DNA from: an uncultured Helicobacteraceae bacterium
Lineage (GTDB): Bacteria > Campylobacterota > Campylobacteria > Campylobacterales > Helicobacteraceae
DNA: 64,000 nt
Direction of reading: 5' to 3'
Assembly (NCBI GenBank): GCA_944323885.1
Contig: CALUUD010000002.1
Location: 595,308-659,307 of the forward strand
In this document: piece after piece, positions 16,677-26,289 of the stretch
How the letters are laid out: each line of letters opens with the position of its first letter
Position numbering within the stretch: the stretch's first letter is position 1
Notes under the pieces: generated by a model
Databases searched by the model: none
What the model saw: only the letters and a program-made list of their open reading frames with translations
What the model was told of the DNA's origin: nothing
Translations under genes and position numbers: made by a program

Positions 16677-18047
16677 TTATTGTCTATTAAAGTCATCTTC
16701 TAATCTGACTATATCATCTTCACCTAGATATTCACCAACTTGAACTTCAATCATTATCAAATCAATTTTTCCAGGATTTTCCAACCTATGAATCTGCCCC
16801 ATTGGAATATAGGTACTTTCGTTTGCCTTTAAAAAAAATTCATTACCTCCAAGTGTGACAACTGCACTACCACTTACTACAATCCAATGTTCACTTCTAT
16901 GAAAATGCTTTTGTAAGCTTAAACGCTTCTTTGGTTTTACTACTATTTTTTTTATCTTATAATTTTGTGCATCAAGCAATACAGAATAGTTACCCCAAGG
17001 TCTATATGCCGTGCTATGAATCTGTGCAAGGGGGCTATTATTTGATTTTAAAATTTTTACTACATCTTTTATTTTTTGGCTTTCTCCAACCTTGCTAATA
17101 AGCAATGAATCTACAGTATCAACTACTATCAAATCATTTATTCCAACTGCAGCTGTAAGTTTATTTGAGATAATAAAGTTATTTGTAGAATCTATTGCTA
17201 TTAAATCAGAACTTGATGAATTATTGTTGTTATCTTTTGGATATTCATCCTTTAATGCATCAAAACTACCCAAGTCATTCCACTTAAAATCTGCCTTAAC
17301 AAGCTTTAGCTTTTTAGATTTTTCCATAATTGCATAATCAATGCTAATCTCCTCAATATTAATACAATCTTCTGCCTTTATTCTTAAAAAATTATCATAT
17401 TTAATAGCAGTATTTAATGCCTGCTTGCATTGATTTAGAAGCTCTGGCTTATAAATTTTAAACTCATCTATTAAAATACCTGCTTTAAAACAAAACATTC
17501 CGCTATTCCAATAGTAATTTCCATCATCTACATACTGCTTTGCTGTATCATTATCTGGTTTTTCAAAAAATTCTACACCATTTTTTCCATCTTTTATATA
17601 CCCATATCCTGTATTTGGAAATGTAGGTTTTATACCAAACACAGCTATATTACCTTTATCTGCTAAATCTTTTGCTTCCAATATTGCTTTATTGTATGAT
17701 TGTGTATTTTTAATTATATGATCACTTGGAAGAGCAAGTATTATATCATCATTATTTGCACTCAATGCTACAAACAACAATGCTGCAGCAGTATTCTTAG
17801 CAACACTCTCTAATATGTAATTAAATTCTTTATTTTTTGCATCAATTTTTCCTATTTCATCTAATGCTAAAAAATAATGTTTATCATTTGCTACAATAAA
17901 AAACTTATTACTAAAATCAATATTTCTTAAAATAGTTTGCTGAAATAGCGATTCATTTATTAATGATACAAATTGCTTTGGCATTAACTCTCTTGAAAGT
18001 GGCCAAAGTCTAGTTCCGCTTCCACCACATAAAACTGCTACAATCAT
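16677..18047 (-). CDS. manC: Mannose-1-phosphate guanylyltransferase / mannose-6-phosphate isomerase
   Basis: A 456-residue bifunctional enzyme. Residues 1 to about 290 form the GDP-mannose pyrophosphorylase: VAVLCGGSGTRLWPLSREL, the FGIKPTFPNTGYGYI and FEKPD motifs, and the NSGMF loop. From about residue 330 a cupin (RPWGNYSVLL, QKHFHRSEHW, HRLENPG) is the type II phosphomannose isomerase. It supplies GDP-mannose, the precursor of GDP-fucose for the fucosyltransferase at 4.4 kb, though GDP-fucose synthesis genes (gmd, wcaG) are not in the window. It lies between pyrB and tlyA with 73- and 60-base gaps. Confidence 0.95.
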   Translation of the reverse strand: MIVAVLCGGSGTRLWPLSRELMPKQFVSLINESLFQQTILRNIDFSNKFFIVANDKHYFLALDEIGKIDAKNKEFNYILESVAKNTAAALLFVALSANNDDIILALPSDHIIKNTQSYNKAILEAKDLADKGNIAVFGIKPTFPNTGYGYIKDGKNGVEFFEKPDNDTAKQYVDDGNYYWNSGMFCFKAGILIDEFKIYKPELLNQCKQALNTAIKYDNFLRIKAEDCINIEEISIDYAIMEKSKKLKLVKADFKWNDLGSFDALKDEYPKDNNNNSSSSDLIAIDSTNNFIISNKLTAAVGINDLIVVDTVDSLLISKVGESQKIKDVVKILKSNNSPLAQIHSTAYRPWGNYSVLLDAQNYKIKKIVVKPKKRLSLQKHFHRSEHWIVVSGSAVVTLGGNEFFLKANESTYIPMGQIHRLENPGKIDLIMIEVQVGEYLGEDDIVRLEDDFNRQ

Positions 18048-18120
18048 AAAAATCCTTGAAATATCAAATATCTTTTTAAGATTCTAATATTTTAAAATTA
18101 ATTTTATGCTGTAATTCTTA

Positions 18121-19020
18121 TTATTTTGCTAGATTTGCAAACTTATCTAAAACCGCCATTCTAACAAAAACACCATTTGATACTTGATCTAATACCTTAC
18201 ATCTACTATCTTTTAGCATTTCATCATCAATATCAATATTCCTATGAACTGGACCAGGGTGTAAAACTATAATATCTCTATCACCTATCAATTCTTTTGT
18301 AATACAAAATAATGAAGCATAATCTTTTAATGAACTATAAATTTGATAATTATGCCTTTCTGTCTGCGTCCTAAGACTCATAATAACATCACAATCATCA
18401 ATACAAGATTTTATATTGTCTACCTTTTTTAAATTATCACTCTCATTAAATAAACTTTGAAAGTGGGGTGGTGCAACTAAAGTTACTTTCATTCCAAGCC
18501 TTCTAAATAAATCTATTCCACTTGTTGCAACTCTAGAATTCATTATATCACCAACAATTGCAATTCTCTTGCCATTTAAATCACCAAAATGCAACTTCAT
18601 TGTCATAGCATCAAGTAAAGCTTGGGTAGGATGAGCATGTGCTCCATCTCCACCATTAATAATGGGGCAAGATACATATCTTGCAAGGTAATTACCAGCA
18701 CCAGCATCCCTATGTCTAATAATAATTGCATTTGGTTTCATAGCATTAATATTTGATGCGGTATCTGCTATTGTCTCACCCTTTGAAGTAGAACTCTTAT
18801 GGATATCTAGTCTAACAACTTTTGCACCAAGTCTTTTTGCTGCAATTTCAAAGCTGCTTAGAGTACGAGTAGAATTTTCAAAAAAAATAGTAATAATAAT
18901 TTTGCCTAACAAGGTTTGAGGCGTATTAATATCCTGCTTGTATTGTATTGCTTTATCTATGATTTCATTAATAGAATCTAAATTTAAATCTTGAGTTGTA
19001 ATTAGGTGTTGCAACATCAT
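18121..19020 (-). CDS. pyrB: Aspartate carbamoyltransferase catalytic subunit
   Basis: Pyrimidine synthesis step 2, joining carbamoyl phosphate to aspartate. Carbamoyl-phosphate motif [46 protein letters not shown] and the aspartate-loop HPGPVHRN are all present. The frame is open back to 19050, but ATG at 19020 (or the adjacent ATG at 19017) is chosen because TAAGGG lies just upstream and the family begins near the HLITTQDLN segment; it also leaves room for a divergent promoter towards the lipoprotein gene. No regulatory pyrI is present, as usual in this group. The H. pylori order pyrB-hypothetical-tlyA-ribF is partly kept. Confidence 0.95.
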   Translation of the reverse strand: MMLQHLITTQDLNLDSINEIIDKAIQYKQDINTPQTLLGKIIITIFFENSTRTLSSFEIAAKRLGAKVVRLDIHKSSTSKGETIADTASNINAMKPNAIIIRHRDAGAGNYLARYVSCPIINGGDGAHAHPTQALLDAMTMKLHFGDLNGKRIAIVGDIMNSRVATSGIDLFRRLGMKVTLVAPPHFQSLFNESDNLKKVDNIKSCIDDCDVIMSLRTQTERHNYQIYSSLKDYASLFCITKELIGDRDIIVLHPGPVHRNIDIDDEMLKDSRCKVLDQVSNGVFVRMAVLDKFANLAK

Positions 19021-19056
19021 AACCCTTAAACAAAAAGATGATAAAATCATACCAAA

Positions 19057-19563
19057 ATGCTAATTAAAAGAGTTTTGAATTTGAAAAATATTTTTATTAT
19101 ATTATGCTTTTTATTTAGTGGATGTGGTATATACAATAAAAGCTTTAAACCAGAAGTATTGGTAGAAAAAAAAATGTTATCAAGCAGAAAAGACGAGATA
19201 ATAAAAGATGATAAAGTTATTATGGTTGTTATTGCAACATATCTAAATAATGTAAATCCAGATGTCTATAATACTAGAGAATATTTTTTAATTGAAGTCT
19301 TTAGCGAAATAGACATACCATTTTTAGACTATGCAAGATTTAGCATAACAAGTAGTGAAAAATTTTTATGGGCTAGAGAATTATATAGAGATGAATTCGA
19401 TGATATTATCAATGTATCAAATAAATGGAGCAAATTATTTTTAATATCATTTAATGATATTGATGAATATGATAAAAAAAATTTAAAACTACATTTGCAC
19501 ATCGATAACATTGGTGATATGGATTTTGATTTTACATACAAGGTGCTAGAAATGCAATTATGA
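19057..19563 (+). CDS. Putative lipoprotein of unknown function
   Basis: A 168-residue protein with an N-terminal signal anchor (about residues 10-22) ending in the lipobox FSGC, so it should be lipid-modified at Cys23 and held in the outer or inner membrane facing the periplasm. The mature part is acidic/aromatic with predicted beta strands ([30 protein letters not shown]) and no motif I recognise. It is divergent from pyrB; H. pylori has a hypothetical gene beside pyrB and tlyA, which may be the equivalent. Function unknown. Confidence 0.8.
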   Translation: MLIKRVLNLKNIFIILCFLFSGCGIYNKSFKPEVLVEKKMLSSRKDEIIKDDKVIMVVIATYLNNVNPDVYNTREYFLIEVFSEIDIPFLDYARFSITSSEKFLWARELYRDEFDDIINVSNKWSKLFLISFNDIDEYDKKNLKLHLHIDNIGDMDFDFTYKVLEMQL

Positions 19564-19599
19564 ATAAATCATATATAGATATGAGATAAAATATTTGAT

Positions 19600-20472
19600 T
19601 TACATTTCACTATCATCATATGGATCAAGGTGCACTAGAATGATCCATTTATATTTATCTGTTAATTTTTCTATATTGCTTTCTATGTTATTTGATATTG
19701 CATGAGCATCAAACAAAGAAATAGAATTATCAAACACTAGGTGGTATGATAAAAAAATTGTATTTCCGCTTATTCTGCTTTTTAAGTCATGATAACTTGT
19801 AATTTCAGTATTGTTATCTAAAATATCTGTGATTTTTTTAAACAACTCATCATCAATTGCTCTATCAAGCAACATAAAAAAACCATTTTTTACAATTTTA
19901 AGTGCATTAAAGCAAATATAGATTCCAAGTAGTCCACCAACAATGCTATCAAACTCTTCAAATCCACTAAATTTAACAATAATAAGTGAAATAATAATTA
20001 ACACATTACTTAATAAATCTGTTTTATAATGCAGTACTTCAGTTTGGAGTATTAAGTTATTATTTTTATTTAGAGATATTTTTAAGTATAGCACTATAAT
20101 AGCTGTTAAAATAATAGAAACAATCATCACAAACAAGCTTTGATTGATATTTGTAACGCCTTCATTATTAACAAATTTTAAAATTGATTGGTATATTATA
20201 TATAATCCAGAAATAAATATAAAAAGACCTTCAAAAAATGATGCAAATCCTTCTAATTTTCCAAATCCATAATTAAAATATCTATTTGATGGAGATTCAA
20301 TTTTTTTAATAGCAAAAAAATTTAGCAATGAAAATAAAACATCAAATAATGAATCAAGCGCTGAAGCAAGAACAACAACAGAACCACTAAAAATACCAAC
20401 AACAAGTTTTAATAAAGCCAATATAAATGCAATGAAACTAACAATTAATATTGTATGTTTTATTGCTAGCAA
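19600..20472 (-). CDS. Cation diffusion facilitator (FieF/YiiP-like metal exporter)
   Basis: A 290-residue CDF protein of the inner membrane that exports divalent metals (Fe2+, Zn2+ or Mn2+) against protons. About six transmembrane helices fill residues 1-200. The transport site is visible: Asp40 and Asp44 in helix II (ALDSLFD) and His148 and Asp152 in helix V (HYKTDLLSN), the D-D-H-D set associated with Zn/Fe. A cytoplasmic C-terminal domain follows from about residue 205 (DILDNNTEITSYHDLKSR). The end HLDPYDDSEM is typical. It is last in the flhA-led run, one base after the antiporter. Confidence 0.9.
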   Translation of the reverse strand: MLAIKHTILIVSFIAFILALLKLVVGIFSGSVVVLASALDSLFDVLFSLLNFFAIKKIESPSNRYFNYGFGKLEGFASFFEGLFIFISGLYIIYQSILKFVNNEGVTNINQSLFVMIVSIILTAIIVLYLKISLNKNNNLILQTEVLHYKTDLLSNVLIIISLIIVKFSGFEEFDSIVGGLLGIYICFNALKIVKNGFFMLLDRAIDDELFKKITDILDNNTEITSYHDLKSRISGNTIFLSYHLVFDNSISLFDAHAISNNIESNIEKLTDKYKWIILVHLDPYDDSEM

Positions 20473-20473
20473 T

Positions 20474-21646
20474 TTACATATCCTTTACTTTAGAATCTTC
20501 TGTAAAATGTAATATTATTTTAATAATAATCATAAATAATACAGCCTCAAGCATAGCACTTAATACAAAAGAGTAATACTGCTCTTTTTGTAATGCACCA
20601 ATATTTAATCCAAGAGTTGCCGTAGCAACAAGAAATGTAAGAGGCATTGCATCACTTAGGGCAAATAAAAATACTCCATTTGCTTTTTTAAAGAATGATC
20701 CAAATACAATGCTTGCTGCAATAATTCTAATTACAATCATAATAAAACATATTTGTAATGCGTGTAAAACGATACTCATATCAGTAATAATCAACTTAAC
20801 ATCAAGTGTTGTTCCTATATAAACAAAAAATAAAGGTATTAAAAAACCAAAACCAAAATCATTTAATTTATGATGCAATTCTTTTTTATATTTAAAAAAA
20901 CTAGATATTATAAGTCCTGATAAAAATGCTCCTAATGCTGGCTCTATATGTAATAATGAAACAATTACAACTAAGATTAAAAATAGCATCATACTATATC
21001 TTATATCTTGATTTGATTTGCTTGAATCTGGTATTAAAAGAAGTCTTAAATCAGGAAACCACCAAAAAATGATACTAAATATTTGAAATATAACAATCAT
21101 AATTATTAAAAATATAATTAAAATTCCAAGAGATTTATATAATTCATAACCAATACCAAAAGAGTAATATCCATTTAAAAGAACAAGCATTAAAATGCTT
21201 ACTAATTCACCTATAATGCCTATCTTTAAACACAAATTCAGCCAATCATACTGCTTACCATAATCTTGTATAAGAACCATAATCATACCAAGTGACATAA
21301 CAGGAAAAGCAACTATATAAATCACTGATAAATCAAGGAGCAAGATAGCAATAAAAGCAACAGAATAAAGGATAAAAAAATACATGGCAACTTGTTTTAA
21401 AAAACTTTTTCCCATTGCCTTAAAACTTTTTAAATCAACCTCCATTCCAGCTAAAAACATTAAAAATAAAAATCCAATATGAGCTACTTCTTGCACAGCA
21501 TGAGATTCTATGATGACACCAGTATTTATAGCTAATGCACCAAGCAAGATCTCTACTACAACAACTGGAATTTTAATTAGATTATTTATCATTGGTGCAA
21601 CAAAAACAAGCACAGATATAACAGCAAAAAATATTAAATCTTGCAT
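20474..21646 (-). CDS. Kef-type CPA2 cation:proton antiporter
   Basis: A 390-residue inner-membrane protein with about 11-12 hydrophobic helices. The first half shows the CPA2 pattern IPVVVVEILLGALAINTG and AHIGFLFLMFLAGMEVDLKSF, and later EPALGAFLSGLIISSFF with FGFGFLIPLFFVYIGTTLD, the Na+/H+ exchanger domain. It stops before any TrkA-N (NAD-binding) domain, so it is the membrane part only. Likely exchanges K+ or Na+ for H+. It overlaps purN by one base and the CDF gene starts right behind it, so pH/metal homeostasis genes are co-transcribed. Confidence 0.88.
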   Translation of the reverse strand: MQDLIFFAVISVLVFVAPMINNLIKIPVVVVEILLGALAINTGVIIESHAVQEVAHIGFLFLMFLAGMEVDLKSFKAMGKSFLKQVAMYFFILYSVAFIAILLLDLSVIYIVAFPVMSLGMIMVLIQDYGKQYDWLNLCLKIGIIGELVSILMLVLLNGYYSFGIGYELYKSLGILIIFLIIMIVIFQIFSIIFWWFPDLRLLLIPDSSKSNQDIRYSMMLFLILVVIVSLLHIEPALGAFLSGLIISSFFKYKKELHHKLNDFGFGFLIPLFFVYIGTTLDVKLIITDMSIVLHALQICFIMIVIRIIAASIVFGSFFKKANGVFLFALSDAMPLTFLVATATLGLNIGALQKEQYYSFVLSAMLEAVLFMIIIKIILHFTEDSKVKDM

Positions 21647-22212
21647 TACAGAAGCACCTTCAAAATAGCCTTTGGATAGATTTCATACTCTAAATTATGG
21701 ATTCTATTTTTAAATGATTCTAACTCCTCCCCATCAATTTTTTTTATAGTATCTTGATCTATTAACTCCCCAGAATCAAGCTCACTGCTAACGTAATGCA
21801 CACTCACTCCAGCGACCTTCATATTGCTTTGATAAGATTCTACAATTGCATTGGCACCTTTAAATAATGGCAATATAGATGGATGTATATTAATAGTAGT
21901 GTATGCATCTATAAACCTATCGCTTAAAACTCTCATAAATCCAGCTAAAACAACCAAATCTATATTATATGGACTTAATATATCTAGTAGTTTTAAATCA
22001 TAATTTTCTTTATTATCTTTACTTGACAATACTTCACATTTTAGGCCAATATTCTCACATCTAGTTATTCCATAAGCATTTTTTCTACTACTTATAGCTA
22101 TCTTAAAATCAATTTTACAATTATCAAAAACTTTATTGTGTAGCTTTAAATAAAGATTCTCTAAATTGCTTCCATTTCCACTAAATAAAACAGCAAGATT
22201 TTTTGTAATCAT
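21646..22212 (-). CDS. purN: Phosphoribosylglycinamide formyltransferase
   Basis: A 188-residue purine-pathway enzyme (GAR transformylase 1) using 10-formyl-THF. The glycine loop LFSGNGSNLENL, the catalytic Asn-His pair in INIHPSILPLFKG and the Asp in SVHYVSSELDSGELIDQ are all intact. It overlaps the small protein gene upstream by one base (TAATG) and the antiporter downstream by one base. Confidence 0.95.
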   Translation of the reverse strand: MITKNLAVLFSGNGSNLENLYLKLHNKVFDNCKIDFKIAISSRKNAYGITRCENIGLKCEVLSSKDNKENYDLKLLDILSPYNIDLVVLAGFMRVLSDRFIDAYTTINIHPSILPLFKGANAIVESYQSNMKVAGVSVHYVSSELDSGELIDQDTIKKIDGEELESFKNRIHNLEYEIYPKAILKVLL

Positions 22213-22433
22213 TATTTATAAAACAACTCCCCTCTTGTCTTTTTTAAACTCATAATAACTTTACATATTGCTTTATAATCATATTCTTCATCATCGCTTA
22301 TATTATTTATAGCGTCTTCATATGCTTTAAGTGCATCTTGCATAGAATCATCCTTTACACCAGCTATACTAAGTGCTGCCATTAAAATGGTAATAATTTC
22401 ATCTAGCAGCTCATTATTATCTATCTTATCCAT
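22212..22433 (-). CDS. Small acidic protein of unknown function
   Basis: A 73-residue protein, predicted all-helical and acidic in the middle (DSMQDALKAYEDAINNISDDEEYDYK), with no signal peptide and no motif I recognise. I accept it as real because its start overlaps the DHH phosphoesterase end by 8 bases and its stop overlaps the purN start (TAATG), which is what translational coupling looks like, and because codon use matches its neighbours. Function unknown. Confidence 0.7.
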   Translation of the reverse strand: MDKIDNNELLDEIITILMAALSIAGVKDDSMQDALKAYEDAINNISDDEEYDYKAICKVIMSLKKTRGELFYK

Positions 22434-23499
22434 TCAATTCTTCCTTTGAACTAATAAAATTTACTACTTGCTCTTTTGCTTCATCATATAAAAATGTTTC
22501 TTTAAATCCATCAAATTTGCCGCCTGATGCATTTTTATGCCCACCACCACCAAAAAGCTCTTTTGACATCATACTAACATCGCAATTACCACTTGCACGA
22601 ATCGAAACATTTCCTCTAACACCAATGTCCATAAAAAAATCAAATTCACTATTTTCTTTTAAAAATAAATTTGCAAGAATAGATATTCCGCCAATACCAT
22701 ATGTAAGAATCCCTCTCTTATCTTTGTAAAAAATAATATATTGTTCTTTATTCTTACTTAACAACTCTACCTGTTTGATAGATAATATTTCTTCCATTGT
22801 TTGAGAATATATATCACCACCAAGAATTGTTTTTTTAAATAAGAAAATATTATTATCTAAATTTACACTTGAATTAATACAAAGCTTATTATTAGAATCT
22901 AATAAATATTTTTTTGCTTCATAAAGCATATTAAATTTAAAAACCCTATCATAATCATCAAACATAAATCTAGTAAATTCTCTACTTTGAGCAATCATTC
23001 CAAGTGCAACTTTGCCAAAATCAAATGCAAAACCATCCTCTCTCCAAGTATCAGCAGAATTAATCATCTCTACAAAAGGCTCAAGCCAAGAACTTTTTTT
23101 ATCATCTAGACCATATTCTCTTTTTAATATATTAAATGTTATTTTTGAAGCACAAATACTAGAATCTAAATGATACCATTCAAAATTACTAGCACAATCT
23201 TTGCCGCTTATATGGTGGTCTAATAATTTTAATTTAATATTTTTATTTGACATATTCAAAATATTTACTTCATCTTGAAGAAACTTGGCTTCATTTAAAT
23301 TTAAATTTAGATCAGTAATTAGTATTAAAAAATTACTACCAGAGTCTTTTTTGATATTATCAAGTATATTTTGCAATCTTACCTCGACCTCTTTTCCATA
23401 ATTTGCATTATAAAATCTAATATCATCAAATATTTCCTTAGCGACTAATTGCGCTCCATAACCATCTAGATCTATATGTGATAGATGATGAACTTGCAT
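22426..23499 (-). CDS. DHH-family phosphoesterase
   Basis: A 357-residue DHH/DHHA1 protein. Metal-binding motifs are HIDLDGYGA near the start, TDLNL, and LLDHHISG with the namesake DHH, while the C-terminal DHHA1 domain ends with FGGGGHKNASGG, which binds substrate phosphate. Relatives are nano-RNases, pAp phosphatases or cyclic-dinucleotide hydrolases; which of these is not decidable here. It follows flhA by 17 bases; H. pylori has a phosphatase gene in the same place after rpsO/flhA. Confidence 0.88.
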   Translation of the reverse strand: MQVHHLSHIDLDGYGAQLVAKEIFDDIRFYNANYGKEVEVRLQNILDNIKKDSGSNFLILITDLNLNLNEAKFLQDEVNILNMSNKNIKLKLLDHHISGKDCASNFEWYHLDSSICASKITFNILKREYGLDDKKSSWLEPFVEMINSADTWREDGFAFDFGKVALGMIAQSREFTRFMFDDYDRVFKFNMLYEAKKYLLDSNNKLCINSSVNLDNNIFLFKKTILGGDIYSQTMEEILSIKQVELLSKNKEQYIIFYKDKRGILTYGIGGISILANLFLKENSEFDFFMDIGVRGNVSIRASGNCDVSMMSKELFGGGGHKNASGGKFDGFKETFLYDEAKEQVVNFISSKEELNG

Positions 23500-23516
23500 T
23501 ATTATCCTTTAAACAT

Positions 23517-25736
23517 TTAGTTAAATTTTAATTCTAGATTTCCTAGAATCTCGCATTTTGCATTACTACTTATTTCACTATGCCCTATTACCTTAATAGC
23601 TAAAGCATTGCTCTCCATTTCTTTTGCTAATGCTCTACGCAATGTAGTGCTAACAAGCAATATTGGAACAATATGCAAGCTTTGAGCTTTTGTTATAGCT
23701 GCATCGACTGCATTTCTTAAAACCTGTGTTTCACCTATACTTAGTATAAGCTTCTTTCCATAAGGTTGCATATCTTTTAATTTTGATAACAAATAATCTT
23801 CACTTTCTTGCGGCATTATAAAAAGCTTTACAATACCATCATCATCCTTTAACATATCTGTAATAACTCTAGCTAAAGCACTTCTTACATAATCCATGAT
23901 AATAGGCACACTATTTTGCGCTCCTGGCGCCACCTCTACAATAGTCTCAAGTATTGTTAGCATATCTTTTATTGGTATTTCATCGTGCAACAATTCCTTT
24001 AATACTTGATGAACAACACCAAGTGGAATTTTTTCACTATCTGCAACAAGACTTGGAAAATCATCCTTTAGTCGATCTATTAAGTTTTTTACATCTTGTC
24101 TTGTTAATATTTCTTCAGCATAATATTTAATAATTTGTGAGATATGCACACTTATAATATGAGCAGAATCTACAACCGTATAACCTGCTATTGTAGCATC
24201 ATCTTTATCTTTTTTTTCTATCCAAAGACCATCCATGTTAAGCGCTGGATCTTTTGCTTTTATACCTTCTATTTCTGTTATTTCCATGCCTGTTGAGTTA
24301 ATAGCAAGAAATTTATCTGGCATAACCTCACCCTGTCCTACACTAACACCTTTTAGAAGTATTTCATAACCATTTGGTGAAAAATCATAACTTGGATTTG
24401 CCTTTATTCTTATATGAGGGACAATAAAACCATATATTTGAGCTATATTCTCTCTTACACCACGAATCCTCTCAATCAAAGGACTATCTGGATGTTCTGC
24501 TAATTTTGTCAAGCCATATCCAAGAGATAATTGCAATACATTAATCTTTAACTTATCATTCAAACTTGCTTGTTCTTTAAGCCTTATTTGTTCCTCTAAT
24601 TCCCTTATACTTTTTGCGCTTCTTGGTTCTTTTATTGGTTCTTTTGGCATCTGTTTTATCTGTGGCTTTAAATCAATATCCATTCTCTTAAATAGCCATT
24701 TTTTTGTATTTGTAAATATATTATCATTACCTTGAGTGCTAAGTAAATAACTCATTAAAAGAAATATAAAGCCAACAAATCCTAAAGAAAAACTTGGTAA
24801 ACCTGGTATTAAAGCAAAAAACAATAAAATTCCACCAACAATAAGTAATATCTTACTATTACCTAAAAGTTGAGTAACGACACCAGAGGCAAAGTCTTTT
24901 TCTTCGCTTTTTGTAGCTCTAGTAATAACTATACCTGTGGCAGTAGAAACTATCAATGCTGGAATTTGACTAACTAAACCATCGCCAATTGTTAATATTG
25001 TAAATGTACTTGCACTATCTGCAATAGACATACCATATCCAAAAGCACCTATTAAAAAACCACCTATAATATTTACAAAAGTAATAATAATACCAGCAAT
25101 TGCATCACCTTTTACAAACTTTGAAGCACCATCCATAGAACCATAAAAATCAGCCTCTTGAACTAAAATCTCTCGTCTTTTTTGTGCTTCTTCCTTATCT
25201 ATTAGCCCTGAGTTTAAGTCAGCATCAATTGCCATTTGTTTACCAGGCATAGCCTCTAAAGTAAATCTAGCTTGCACTTCTGCAACCCTGGTTGAACCAT
25301 TTGTTATAACTAAATAATTAACAATTACAAGAATAAAAAATACAATAATGCCTATCACATAATTTCCACCAACGACAAAATTCCCAAATGCACTTATGAT
25401 CTCACTTACATTTTCTACACCTTCATGCCCTTTACTAAGTATCATTCTAGTAGTTGCTACATTAAGTGCAAGTCTAAATAAAGTTACCATAAGTAATAAT
25501 GTAGGAAATGCTGAAAAATCTGTAGGCTTGGAAATATATAACCCTATTAGTATAATTAAAACAGATAGTGCTATAGATATAGTTAAAAATAAATCAAGTA
25601 AATAGCTAGGCAATGGGATAACAATAATTGCTAAAATTGCCATAATAAAAAATACTACAATCAAATCTTTAGAAGCAAAAATACTTTTAAAGATGGGAGC
25701 AATTATATTTAGCATCTGCCATCTACCCTTTGCCAT
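23517..25736 (-). CDS. flhA: Flagellar export gate protein FlhA
   Basis: A 739-residue component of the flagellar type III export apparatus. About eight transmembrane helices occupy residues 15-330, including the conserved FHIPEP-like region (RLALNVATTRMILSKG; EAMPGKQMAIDADLNSGLID), followed by a large cytoplasmic domain from about residue 340 that binds chaperone-substrate complexes (PSLVADSEKIPLGVVHQVLKELL). The ATG at 25736 has GGAG 6 bases upstream; a second ATG eight codons later is possible. It is divergent from rpsO and leads the DHH-small protein-purN-antiporter-CDF run. Needed for flagellar assembly and, in Helicobacter, for expression of later flagellar genes. Confidence 0.97.
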   Translation of the reverse strand: MAKGRWQMLNIIAPIFKSIFASKDLIVVFFIMAILAIIVIPLPSYLLDLFLTISIALSVLIILIGLYISKPTDFSAFPTLLLMVTLFRLALNVATTRMILSKGHEGVENVSEIISAFGNFVVGGNYVIGIIVFFILVIVNYLVITNGSTRVAEVQARFTLEAMPGKQMAIDADLNSGLIDKEEAQKRREILVQEADFYGSMDGASKFVKGDAIAGIIITFVNIIGGFLIGAFGYGMSIADSASTFTILTIGDGLVSQIPALIVSTATGIVITRATKSEEKDFASGVVTQLLGNSKILLIVGGILLFFALIPGLPSFSLGFVGFIFLLMSYLLSTQGNDNIFTNTKKWLFKRMDIDLKPQIKQMPKEPIKEPRSAKSIRELEEQIRLKEQASLNDKLKINVLQLSLGYGLTKLAEHPDSPLIERIRGVRENIAQIYGFIVPHIRIKANPSYDFSPNGYEILLKGVSVGQGEVMPDKFLAINSTGMEITEIEGIKAKDPALNMDGLWIEKKDKDDATIAGYTVVDSAHIISVHISQIIKYYAEEILTRQDVKNLIDRLKDDFPSLVADSEKIPLGVVHQVLKELLHDEIPIKDMLTILETIVEVAPGAQNSVPIIMDYVRSALARVITDMLKDDDGIVKLFIMPQESEDYLLSKLKDMQPYGKKLILSIGETQVLRNAVDAAITKAQSLHIVPILLVSTTLRRALAKEMESNALAIKVIGHSEISSNAKCEILGNLELKFN

Positions 25737-25797
25737 CTATACTCCATAATTATTATTCAAATTGAAGTCGCGATTTTAACAACTTTGAATTAAATCT

Positions 25798-25827
25798 TTG
25801 CTTTTTTAATTCATTTTATAGTAGAAT
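25798..25827 (+). promoter_or_regulatory. Possible promoter of rpsO
   Basis: TTGCTT and TAGAAT are separated by 18 bases, ending 41 bases before the rpsO ATG. The -35 match is only partial. Confidence 0.4.
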
Positions 25828-25867
25828 TATCACTTTCAAATTTTATACCAAATCAGGAGAAGGTCAT

Positions 25868-26140
25868 ATGGCTTTGGATTCGGCGAAGAAACAAGAAATC
25901 ATTTCTAAATTTGCAAGAAAAGAAAATGATACTGGTTCAAGTGAAATTCAAATAGCTTTGCTCACACAGAGAATCTCAAATCTAACAGAACATCTAAAAG
26001 TGAACAAAAAGGATCACTCAAGCAGACTTGGGATGCTAAAATTAGTAGGACAGAGAAGAAGCTTATTAAAATATCTAAAAAGAACTCAATACGATAGATA
26101 TATAAAGCTTATAAAAGAGCTAAATCTAAAAGATAAGTAA
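25868..26140 (+). CDS. rpsO: 30S ribosomal protein S15
   Basis: A 90-residue primary 16S-binding protein of the platform. Typical features are [26 protein letters not shown] and [33 protein letters not shown] precedes the ATG. Monocistronic and divergent from flhA, the same arrangement as in H. pylori. Confidence 0.98.
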   Translation: MALDSAKKQEIISKFARKENDTGSSEIQIALLTQRISNLTEHLKVNKKDHSSRLGMLKLVGQRRSLLKYLKRTQYDRYIKLIKELNLKDK

Positions 26141-26156
26141 GCATAAAGCTTACTTA
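26134..26156 (+). terminator. Hairpin at the end of rpsO
   Basis: A perfect 9-bp inverted repeat (TAAGTAAGC / GCTTACTTA) with a 5-base loop overlaps the rpsO stop codon. No T-run follows directly, so it may be an mRNA-end stabiliser rather than an intrinsic terminator. Confidence 0.5.
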
Positions 26157-26289
26157 ACAAGTTAGAGATATCTTATTGAAGGATACTTTCAATTTATTTA
26201 ACCTACTTAGTTTTTTATAAAAAAATGATGATTTAGTAAATAAAATTTAGTATATATAATTATGAAATAAATGCCAACATGCAAAAACC

